12,668 nucleotides of DNA from UBA5078 sp041175045 (GTDB taxonomy: Bacteria > Pseudomonadota > Gammaproteobacteria > Pseudomonadales > Pseudohongiellaceae): assembly GCA_041175045.1 (NCBI GenBank), contig JBEDFR010000038.1:1-12668 (forward strand), written 5' to 3'. This document shows positions 6,701 to 12,668 of this stretch, one piece after another. The position numbers and the translations under genes were made by a program. The notes beneath the pieces were generated by a model, which was not told the origin of the DNA, did no database searches, and was given only the letters and a program-made list of their open reading frames with translations. Positions within the stretch are counted from its first letter, which is position 1, and each line of letters opens with the position of its first letter.

Positions 6701-7764
6701 GCAGGGCTCCTGGCGCCTGCAGACAGGCGCGCGTTGTTCACCACTTCCAGTACCTGCTCGGGAGTGATCTGCCGCATGCAGGCATGATGGCCCAGGGGAC
6801 AGGTCTTCCTGTGACAAGGCACGCAGGGCAGATCGCGCTGCAGCACGGTGGTGTGTTCCAGATTGCTGGCGGTATAGCGCGCATTCGTCGGGCCCATGAG
6901 CACGATGTGCGGCACGTCGAAGGCCACGGCGTAATGCCGCGGCCCCGTGTCGTTGGTGATGAGCAGATTGCAGCGCTTGATCAGCGACTTGAGCTGGGCG
7001 AGGTCCACCTTTGCCGCCGCCGTGTTGATGATCGGCGCCCTGCTGGCCGTGACGATGCGCTCGGCGATGCCTTCCTCGCCCGGCCCCACCAGCAGCAGCA
7101 GCTTGCAGTCGAAGCGTGCCTGCAGCAGCTGCGCCAGGCGCGCGAAATACTCTGGCGGCCAGCACTTGGAGGAACCAAAGCTGGCGCCCGGGTTCAGGCC
7201 GATCAGCAGATCGCCGTCCTCGACGCCCCACGCGGCCAGCTGCGCCAGCCCTTGCGCATCCCGCTCGGGCGACAGGTACAGGCGACTGCGCGGCGGTGCC
7301 GGGAGCTCCAGGTCGAGATGCCGGCACAGCTCCAGGTAATAGGCCTGCATGGGCAGCGGCTTGTAACGCCCGCCTTCGCGCAGCGGCTCGGGCCCGCCGG
7401 TCAGGAAATACTTGCGCAGATTGCGGCGGTAGCCGTAGATCGCCGGCACGCCGGCAAACTTGAAGCTGAGGAAGGAATGCGTGGTGTTGGTGAGCAGCAG
7501 GCCGGTGTCGGGCCGCAGCGGCGCCAGGTCGGAACGCAGCGCGCGCAAGCCCTTGAGGTCCTTGTCGCGACAGTCCACGACATGATCGAACCAGGGGCTG
7601 TCTTCCAGAATGCCCCTGGCGTAGGGGCGGACGCAGGCGGTGATGACCGCCTCGGGGAAGTTTGCGCGCAGGCACTCGAATACCGGCGTGGCCATGACGA
7701 TGTCGCCGACCCAGTTGGGGCAGCGCACCACGAGGCTTTTCACCGAGCGCAGGGCAGGCAGCAT
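6697..7764 (-). CDS. GT9 family glycosyltransferase, WaaF-like (LPS heptosyltransferase II type)
   Basis: A 355-residue GT-B enzyme that would transfer a heptose-type sugar from ADP-sugar to an LPS-core or similar acceptor at the cytoplasmic side of the inner membrane. The N-terminal strand and loop VVRCPNWVGDIVMATPVF carry the likely catalytic Asp21. NPGASFGSSKCWPPEYFARL near 191-210 gives the donor-site Lys200, and LLITNDTGPRHYAVAF near 267-282 the Asp272 sugar/phosphate site. A cysteine cluster CVPCHRKTCPLGHHACM (Cys314, 317, 322, 329) near the C-terminus recurs in WaaF-like proteins. I start at ATG 7764, 25 nt after the upstream stop; a TTG at 7815 would add 17 residues and overlap that gene. 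Stop overlaps the next start. The partner radical SAM gene makes a non-standard acceptor or product possible, so I do not assign waaF. Confidence 0.88.
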   Translation of the reverse strand: MLPALRSVKSLVVRCPNWVGDIVMATPVFECLRANFPEAVITACVRPYARGILEDSPWFDHVVDCRDKDLKGLRALRSDLAPLRPDTGLLLTNTTHSFLSFKFAGVPAIYGYRRNLRKYFLTGGPEPLREGGRYKPLPMQAYYLELCRHLDLELPAPPRSRLYLSPERDAQGLAQLAAWGVEDGDLLIGLNPGASFGSSKCWPPEYFARLAQLLQARFDCKLLLLVGPGEEGIAERIVTASRAPIINTAAAKVDLAQLKSLIKRCNLLITNDTGPRHYAVAFDVPHIVLMGPTNARYTASNLEHTTVLQRDLPCVPCHRKTCPLGHHACMRQITPEQVLEVVNNARLSAGARSPA

Positions 7765-7789
7765 GTTCGTCGTGGCAACCTGTTCCGGC

Positions 7790-9361
7790 TCAGCTCTGAT
7801 CCAGGGTGTAGGCAACAGCCTGCTTCTTCTTGCCGGCGGCCATCTGCGCGCGCTCCTCGAGGATGTAGTCAGAGCGCACGCCCATCACGTTGGAGTAACG
7901 GATGGTGTAGTGGATTAGGCCGCGCACCATCAACTCTTCCGACAGGTCGCGGTCATAGGCCACCAGGTCGTCGCGCTCGCGCATCCAGGTGTCCTTGTCC
8001 ATGGCTTCGACCTTGTCCACCAGCTTGCGGTAGATGGGCGCGCACTCCCAGTCGGTCTCGGCGTTCACATACCAGTTGCAGAGCTTCGCGAGCTTGTCGA
8101 GGAAGAGGTCGTGCTCCTCGCCGAAGTTCAGGCAGGAGCCGTCGAAGTAATTGCCCTTGCCGGCCATCTTGGACTCGTCGATCAGCGGCTTGGCGATCTC
8201 GTAGCCCGCCGTGCCCTTGAAGGGGAAGAAGAGCGCCCAGCGGAAGCGGCCCATCTTGACCTTGGCGCACAGGCGCAGGGTCTCCAGGATTTCCTCACGC
8301 CCTTCATAGGGCAGGCCGAACATGATGAAGGCCGAGCTGTGCAGGTCGTAGGCGTGGGCCGCGGCAAAGGAGCGCTCTATCTGCTCGTTCTTCATGTAGC
8401 GGTGCAGCACCTCGCGGCGCACGCGGGGCGAGCCGCTCTCCAGGCCGAACTTGACGATGATGCAGCCGGCGTCCTTGAGGGCCTTGGCGGCGACTTCCTC
8501 GAAGCAGTTCACATGGCCGTTGACCACGAAGGGAATACCGACCTGATGGCGCTTGTAGGCCTCGCAGAAATCGATCACGTACTGGGTATTCAGGGTGAAC
8601 AGATCGTCGTCGAAGATGAAAGTGTTGATCTCGGGGTTCTCGCGCACCAGCTTCTTCAAGTCCTCCATCATCACATCGATGGGGAAGTGGCGCAGGAAGT
8701 CCTTCACGTTGCGGGCGGCACCGTCTTCCATGTACTGGTCGACGATCTCGATATTGAAACAGTAGGTACATTTGTAGGGACAGCCGCGGGAGGTCAGGAT
8801 GCCCATCCAGCCACGGGTCTCCTTCATCACGGCCTTCATGTCGAAGACGTTGTAGTCCAGTGGCGGCAGCTTCGCCAGATCAGGGAACGGAGCCACCTTG
8901 TTGACCACCGGCACCTCGCCCATCCAGCTGCGGAAGTTGGCCAGATGGTGTGGGCGATCGCCCTTCTGCAGCGCATTCATCAATTCCAGCAGGGCCCAGT
9001 CGCCCTCACCGACACAGGTGTAGTCGAAGAGGCGCGACTTGTGCACTTCGTCCGGCACCATGGTCACATGCACCCCGCCGATCACCTGCACCAGATCCGG
9101 CATGGCGGCGCGGATGGCCTTGCTCTTCTCCACCACCCAGTCGTACTGCTGGGACATTACCGAAAAGCCCACCAGACCGGGCTTCGTCTCACGAATGTAA
9201 TCGATGATCTCCTCGCTGGTGGGCACGGGCCGGTATTTTTCCGAGACGTGCATGAGGTCGAGGATGTGGCCATTGGCGTGCAGGACGCCGGCGAGGGAGG
9301 CGATGCCGTGGTTGGTGCCCAGCGGCGCGTCAATCTGCGGATAGATCATCAGTATTTTCAT
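7790..9361 (-). CDS. Cobalamin-binding (B12) radical SAM enzyme
   Basis: A 523-residue enzyme with an N-terminal Rossmann-like B12-binding domain (about 1-135) and a radical SAM barrel (about 185-400). The first domain shows GLVGFSVMSQQYDW, QVIGGVHVTMVPDEV and CVGEGDWALLELM. The [4Fe-4S] cluster motif is CPYKCTYC with Cys194, Cys198 and Cys201. Further radical SAM landmarks are FIFDDDLFTLN near 248-258, IVKFGLESGSPRVRREVL near 302-319 and FIMFGLPYEGREE. The C-terminal ~120 residues are helical and charged. Class B members of this family methylate unactivated carbons or phosphorus, or act in ring formation (BchE type); the substrate here is unknown. ATG 9361 is preceded by GGTCA and fits the family start MKILMIYPQ. 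It heads an operon with two GT9-like proteins, implying a glycan or lipid-linked substrate. Confidence 0.93.
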   Translation of the reverse strand: MKILMIYPQIDAPLGTNHGIASLAGVLHANGHILDLMHVSEKYRPVPTSEEIIDYIRETKPGLVGFSVMSQQYDWVVEKSKAIRAAMPDLVQVIGGVHVTMVPDEVHKSRLFDYTCVGEGDWALLELMNALQKGDRPHHLANFRSWMGEVPVVNKVAPFPDLAKLPPLDYNVFDMKAVMKETRGWMGILTSRGCPYKCTYCFNIEIVDQYMEDGAARNVKDFLRHFPIDVMMEDLKKLVRENPEINTFIFDDDLFTLNTQYVIDFCEAYKRHQVGIPFVVNGHVNCFEEVAAKALKDAGCIIVKFGLESGSPRVRREVLHRYMKNEQIERSFAAAHAYDLHSSAFIMFGLPYEGREEILETLRLCAKVKMGRFRWALFFPFKGTAGYEIAKPLIDESKMAGKGNYFDGSCLNFGEEHDLFLDKLAKLCNWYVNAETDWECAPIYRKLVDKVEAMDKDTWMRERDDLVAYDRDLSEELMVRGLIHYTIRYSNVMGVRSDYILEERAQMAAGKKKQAVAYTLDQS

Positions 9362-9401
9362 GGGGTGACCTGATCGTTCTGCATCGATAGGAAAGATCGC
9401 G

Positions 9402-9426
9402 GCCGGGCCTGTGCGCGCGGCCCGGC
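9402..9426 (-). promoter_or_regulatory. Leader hairpin of the radical SAM operon
   Basis: GCCGGGCC (9402-9409) and GGCCCGGC (9419-9426) are perfect 8-bp inverted arms around a 9-nt loop. They lie 41 to 65 nt upstream of the radical SAM start, inside its predicted leader. No T-run follows closely on the minus strand, so a terminator is unlikely; an mRNA-stabilising or regulatory stem is possible. Confidence 0.4.
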
Positions 9427-9444
9427 GTGGGCGAAGCCGTCGGC

Positions 9445-9473
9445 AGAATAGTGACTCGCCGAAAACTTGTCCA
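9445..9473 (-). promoter_or_regulatory. Sigma-70-like promoter of the radical SAM operon
   Basis: On the minus strand TGGACA (9468-9473, 5 of 6 consensus), a 17-bp spacer and TATTCT (9445-9450, 4 of 6) form a good promoter. Transcription would begin near 9437, giving a leader of about 75 nt that contains the 8-bp hairpin. Confidence 0.55.
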
Positions 9474-9700
9474 TCCTGAACGAGCGGTATGACAGGCAGG
9501 CGACGCGGCACGGCGCGCACACTTTCGTCACACGCAGTTGCAATTTCACCGGACCTGATGAGATTCTGTCCAGACGCCGGAGTTGAGGGATGCCAGACAA
9601 GGCCACCTTGCCCTCACGGCGGCGTTCACAGCACCAGCCACGCCCCCGCGACCGACCTCCAGACTGCCGCATGGCGTTCCACCCACACGAGGACTTCCCC

Positions 9701-10369
9701 ATGACCCTGCATCGCCCTGGACTGCTGCGCTCCCTTGTCTGTTGCCTGTTTCTGCTAGGCGTGTCGAGCCTCCCGCAAGCCCAGACCAGTCCCAGCTTTG
9801 ATGGCAACACCGGCGTGCTGCAGCTTCCCATGGTGGATGTCCCCGGCACTGGTGTCGTGAACGCCACGCTCGGTTTGAGCAATCAGAATCCCATCCAGTT
9901 CACGCTGCAGAGCGCCTCGGTGCTGACCTCGCCGCCTGCGGTGGACAATGGCACGCCCAGGGTCGTCAACGGGAACACGCTCTATATCCCGCGCGTGCAG
10001 GTGGGCAGCGAACTCTACGAATTGAACATGGGCGTTGTCAGCGGGGACCCGATCATCTTCGGCAACCTGCAGGTGCTCAGCGTGGTCCCGGCTGCCCCGC
10101 CGACGCCCACTCCGGACCCGTCGGCCGCCAGCAATGCCCGCGGACAGATCCAGTATGCGGCCCAGTGTGCCAGCTGCCACGGCATTACCGGCCGGGGCGG
10201 CGCGCTCGGCCCGAGCGTTGTGGGCAGCGCGTACACCAGCTTTGCCGCCCTGCGTACGAAGATTCATGCCACCATGCCCCCGGGCAACCCGAATGCCTGT
10301 GCCGACACAGCCAGTTCCACCTGCGCCACCGACGTCGCCAACTACCTCATCAATGTGCTGAGGAAATAG
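9701..10369 (+). CDS. Exported mono-heme c-type cytochrome with duplicated beta-rich N-terminal region
   Basis: A 222-residue envelope protein. A signal peptide occupies about 1-28 (basic start, LLRSLVCCLFLLGV, cut near AQA/T). Residues 32-130 are beta-rich and seem to hold two related units: FDGNTGVLQLPMVDV near 33-47 and VNGNTLYIPRVQVG near 89-102, each followed by short strands. A proline-rich linker (AAPPTPTPDPS, 131-141) leads to a class I cytochrome c domain with CASCH (Cys156, Cys159, His160) and a likely distal Met192 in ATMPPGNP; Cys200 and Cys208 could form a disulfide. Heme is attached in the periplasm. GAGGA 7 nt before the ATG supports this start over upstream frame positions. 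A barrel-like gene begins 4 nt after its stop. Electron partner unknown. Confidence 0.85.
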   Translation: MTLHRPGLLRSLVCCLFLLGVSSLPQAQTSPSFDGNTGVLQLPMVDVPGTGVVNATLGLSNQNPIQFTLQSASVLTSPPAVDNGTPRVVNGNTLYIPRVQVGSELYELNMGVVSGDPIIFGNLQVLSVVPAAPPTPTPDPSAASNARGQIQYAAQCASCHGITGRGGALGPSVVGSAYTSFAALRTKIHATMPPGNPNACADTASSTCATDVANYLINVLRK

Positions 10370-10373
10370 CCCC

Positions 10374-11285
10374 ATGCGTCGCGCCTCTGCCGCCTCCCTG
10401 CTGCTGAGCATGAGCCTGGTGGCCGCCATGCCCGGCGCCCTCGCCCAGGCAGTGCTGTGGGACTACGAGCGCGAGGCCTTCGACAGCCCGGAGGGCTGGG
10501 CCATGGCCCACACCGTGTCGGCCGGTCTGAATCTTGGCAGCAGCCCAGCGGCGAGAATGGCGCCCTGGGACTGGCGGGTGTCGGCGGAACTGGGTTCGAT
10601 CCCGCACCTGAGTCGCGAAGAGCAGCGGGTCGGCTTCGGCGGCTACAAGCTGGAGGACATGAACAAGTCGCCTGTGTTCGGACGTGGCCGGCTGCATCTG
10701 GGGCTGCCGGCGGCCATCACGGCGGAGTTGTCCTGGACGCCGCCGCTGGAGATCAACGGCGGCAGGCCGCAGCAGCTGTTCGGTCTGGCACTGGAGCGCA
10801 CACTGTGGGACGGCGGTGACTGGTCACTGGGGGGGCGTCTCTTCGCCGGGCGCGGCGACGCCCGGGGCGACACCACCTGCAGCCGCAGAGTGGCGCAACA
10901 GGCGCCCGGCTCCCCGGGGAATCCGTATGGCTGCCGCGCCCCCTCGGACGACACCCTGCGCATGGACCACGAGGGCATCGAGCTGATGCTGTCACGCCGC
11001 GTCGGCGACGGGCGCTGGCAGCCTTTTGTCGCGCTGGCATCCACGCGCATGTCCCCGTATGTGGAGATCAAGGCCCTGGTGTTCGACTCCCTCGACCTGT
11101 CGGAACTGGAAAGCCGCGGGACGGTGCAGACGCTCTCCGCAGGCACCCAGTGGCAAGTCTCCGCGCACTGGCAGGCCAGCCTCGCGCTGTCGTGGACACC
11201 GCTGCAGGTGCGCCGCCCGCCTCAGTTCAACCGCCACAGTCAGGACTTCTGGAGCGTGCGTCTGGGGCTGGGTTGGCAGCCCTGA
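10374..11285 (+). CDS. Exported probable outer-membrane beta-barrel protein, not recognised
   Basis: A 303-residue protein with a clear signal peptide at about 1-26 (MRRAS, SLLLSMSLVAAM, cut at LAQA/V). The rest alternates polar and apolar or aromatic residues in short stretches, such as WDWRVSAELGSI, GRGRLHLGLPAAITAELSWTPP, GIELMLSRRVGDGRWQPFVALAST and a final DFWSVRLGLGWQP. That pattern suits a 10- to 14-strand outer-membrane barrel, though the chain ends two residues after the last Trp. One loop has a possible disulfide between Cys169 and Cys187. The start lies 4 nt after the cytochrome stop with GAGGA inside the cytochrome's 3' end, so the two are co-transcribed and probably function together. 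I cannot name a family; a pore, an adhesin or a scaffold for the cytochrome are all possible. Confidence 0.75.
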   Translation: MRRASAASLLLSMSLVAAMPGALAQAVLWDYEREAFDSPEGWAMAHTVSAGLNLGSSPAARMAPWDWRVSAELGSIPHLSREEQRVGFGGYKLEDMNKSPVFGRGRLHLGLPAAITAELSWTPPLEINGGRPQQLFGLALERTLWDGGDWSLGGRLFAGRGDARGDTTCSRRVAQQAPGSPGNPYGCRAPSDDTLRMDHEGIELMLSRRVGDGRWQPFVALASTRMSPYVEIKALVFDSLDLSELESRGTVQTLSAGTQWQVSAHWQASLALSWTPLQVRRPPQFNRHSQDFWSVRLGLGWQP

Positions 11286-11294
11286 GACGCGGGG

Positions 11295-11323
11295 TGTTCG
11301 CCCGTGTGCGGCGCGGCTACAAT
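11295..11323 (+). promoter_or_regulatory. Candidate serB promoter
   Basis: TACAAT at 11318-11323 is a 5-of-6 match to the sigma-70 -10 element, 38 nt before the start codon. A weak -35 (TGTTCG, 11295-11300) stands 17 bp upstream. It suggests serB is transcribed independently of the barrel gene ending 76 nt earlier. Confidence 0.45.
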
Positions 11324-11347
11324 ACGCGCCCTCGCAACGGGCCCTCC

Positions 11348-11352
11348 AGGAG
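11348..11352 (+). promoter_or_regulatory. Ribosome binding site fixing the GTG start of serB
   Basis: AGGAG lies 9 nt before the GTG at 11362. The frame remains open upstream to 11026 inside the barrel gene, but SerB homology begins at QEIVLINITG, just after this GTG. Confidence 0.7.
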
Positions 11353-11361
11353 CAAGACGGC

Positions 11362-12582
11362 GTGCAGGAAATCGTTCTGATCAATATCACCGGTCCCGAC
11401 CGCCCGGGCCTCACGGCGGCCTTCGCCGGCATACTGGCCCGCGCCGATGTCCAGATTCTCGACATTGGCCAGGCCGTCATCCACGACACGCTCTCCTTTG
11501 GCATTCTGGTGCAGATGCAGGGTGGGGCCGACAAGAGCGACGTCTTGAAGGACATCCTGTTCAAAGGTTCCGAACTGGACCAGCAGGTCAAGTTCACCCC
11601 CATCTCCACCGAAGACTATGCGCACTGGGTCAGCGGTCAGGGCAAAGCCCGGCACATTGTGACCTTGCTGGCACGGCGCATCACCGCCGAACACATCGCC
11701 CGCCTGAGCACCATCACCGCCCGCCACGGCCTCAACATCGACCACATCGACCGCCTCTCCGGTCGCATCCCGGAAGGACTGCCCGCCGACAAGGGCAAGG
11801 GCTGCATCGAGTTCTCCGTGCGTGGCGAACCGCCCGACCCGGACGCCCTGCGCGCCGAGTTCCTGGCTATCGCCCAGGAGTTGAATGTGGACATCGCCTT
11901 CCAGCAGGACTCGATCTTCCGCCGCAACCGCCGCCTGGTGGTGTTCGACATGGACTCCACCCTGATCGACGCTGAAGTGATCGACGAGCTGGCCAAGGCT
12001 GCCGGCGTAGGTGACCAGGTGGCCGCCATCACCGAGCGAGCCATGCGTGGCGAACTGGATTTCCAGGCCAGCTTCCGCGAACGCGTGGGACTGCTCAAGG
12101 GACTGCCGGAAACCACGCTGGCTCAGATCGCCCAGACCCTGCGGCTGACCGAAGGCGCCGAAACGCTGATCAGTCAGCTGCGCCGCCTGGGCTACAAGAC
12201 GGCGATTCTCTCCGGCGGTTTCACGTATTTTGCCGAGGGTCTGCAGAAGAGACTGGGCATTGACTACGTGTACGCCAACGCCCTGCCCGTCGAGAATGGC
12301 GTGGTGACGGGCGCGGTGCAGCTGCCCATCGTCGACGGCCAGCGCAAGGCCGACCTGTTGCGGGCTCTGGCCCAGCGCGAGGGCATCAGCCTGGAGCAGA
12401 CCATCGCCGTGGGTGATGGCGCGAACGACCTGCCCATGCTGTCGATTGCCGGCCTGGGCGTGGCCTTTCGCGCCAAACCCCTGGTCAAGAAGTCCGCCCG
12501 GCAGGCCATTTCGACCCTGGGACTGGACGGCATTCTTTACCTGCTGGGCTTTCGTGACAGAGACGGCGACACGGCAAGCTGA
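11362..12582 (+). CDS. serB: Phosphoserine phosphatase SerB (EC 3.1.3.3), two-ACT type
   Basis: A 406-residue cytoplasmic enzyme that hydrolyses O-phospho-L-serine to serine, the last step of serine biosynthesis. Two ACT-like modules fill about 1-85 (EIVLINITGPDRPGLTAAF) and 95-180 (KARHIVTLLARRITAEHIARL). The HAD phosphatase core follows: VVFDMDSTLIDAEVIDE with nucleophile Asp196 and acid/base Asp198, LSGGFTYFAEGL near 283-294 with the motif II Ser284, Lys329 in DGQRKADLL, and GDGANDLPML at 351-360 with Mg-binding Asp. It is longer than E. coli SerB (about 322 residues) and matches the Pseudomonas form, including GFRDRDG near its end. The start codon is GTG. ACT modules suggest allosteric serine control. 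No terminator is evident after it: only a 5-bp stem with a 2-nt loop at 12586-12597. Confidence 0.97.
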   Translation: MQEIVLINITGPDRPGLTAAFAGILARADVQILDIGQAVIHDTLSFGILVQMQGGADKSDVLKDILFKGSELDQQVKFTPISTEDYAHWVSGQGKARHIVTLLARRITAEHIARLSTITARHGLNIDHIDRLSGRIPEGLPADKGKGCIEFSVRGEPPDPDALRAEFLAIAQELNVDIAFQQDSIFRRNRRLVVFDMDSTLIDAEVIDELAKAAGVGDQVAAITERAMRGELDFQASFRERVGLLKGLPETTLAQIAQTLRLTEGAETLISQLRRLGYKTAILSGGFTYFAEGLQKRLGIDYVYANALPVENGVVTGAVQLPIVDGQRKADLLRALAQREGISLEQTIAVGDGANDLPMLSIAGLGVAFRAKPLVKKSARQAISTLGLDGILYLLGFRDRDGDTAS

Positions 12583-12668
12583 GGACGCTGGTCAGCGCAG
12601 GACTCGCGCTCGCCATTTTGCACGTGCGTTGCGCCCCCGCTTTCCCCTACACTGCCGGCGACCCCACC

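Larger units (their letters stand above)
9362..9700. other. Gene-free divergent region between the radical SAM operon and the cytochrome pair
   Basis: About 340 bp with no credible gene. Frames extend upstream from both flanking starts, but the added residues are arginine- and proline-rich and unlike protein. The minus-strand side carries the promoter and hairpin listed separately. For the plus-strand genes I see only a weak candidate (TTGCAA 9538-9543, 18 bp, GATTCT 9562-9567), which would give a leader of about 130 nt. Confidence 0.6.

Noticed and set aside
7765..7815. TTG start adding 17 residues to the WaaF-like protein
   Set aside because: It would overlap the radical SAM gene and adds residues not typical of the family, which begins just before the first beta strand. 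It cannot be fully excluded, since the site before ATG 7764 is weak.
9737..9748. Possible lipoprotein signal (LVCC) in the cytochrome
   Set aside because: The cysteines lie inside the hydrophobic core of the signal peptide rather than after it, and a normal cleavage site (AQA/T) follows.
12586..12597. Hairpin after serB as a terminator
   Set aside because: The stem is only 5 bp with a 2-nt loop and no T-run.
12648..12653. TACACT near the right edge as a -10 element of a following gene
   Set aside because: The nearest TTG-type -35 candidates are at spacings of 13 or 24 bp, outside the usual range, and the downstream gene is not in the window.

Overview
The window looks like chromosomal DNA of a GC-rich gammaproteobacterium. 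The best evidence is a SerB of the long Pseudomonas type (two N-terminal ACT-like modules, very close to Pseudomonas SerB from memory). A TonB-dependent receptor of the 'EEVVVTGSYIR' type and an LPS-type heptosyltransferase also point to a Gram-negative host. Genus cannot be fixed from the sequence alone. I see no phage genes, insertion sequences, tRNA, rRNA or CRISPR array.

Layout. (1) 1-311 (-): N-terminal half of a LysE/RhtB exporter, running off the left edge. It is divergent from a MocR-type (GntR-aminotransferase) regulator at 417-1823 (+); the gap holds a perfect 10-bp direct repeat, a likely operator. (2) 1901-1950: a strong bidirectional hairpin terminator between the convergent regulator and a large TonB-dependent receptor, 1973-4873 (-). 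The receptor has a gene-free upstream region of about 330 bp with a candidate promoter, an inverted repeat and a possibly structured leader. (3) 5204-9361 (-): a three-gene operon of a cobalamin-binding radical SAM enzyme, a WaaF-like heptosyltransferase and a divergent GT9-like protein with an extra helical N-terminal domain. The last two overlap by 4 nt (ATGA). (4) 9701-11285 (+): a two-gene unit of an exported single-heme c-type cytochrome with a duplicated beta-rich N-terminal region, and an exported, probably outer-membrane beta-barrel protein I do not recognise. (5) 11362-12582 (+): serB, phosphoserine phosphatase, with its own likely promoter. The last 86 bases (12583-12668) hold no gene that I can see.

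How the genes fit together. The exporter-regulator pair is a self-contained amino-acid (or related amine) efflux module. The three-gene minus-strand operon is the most interesting part: a B12/radical SAM enzyme (methylase or rearrangement chemistry) is translationally grouped with two GT-B glycosyltransferase-like proteins, suggesting an unusual modification of a surface glycan or lipid. The cytochrome/barrel pair is read divergently from it and may be a separate envelope redox function. SerB is housekeeping serine biosynthesis.
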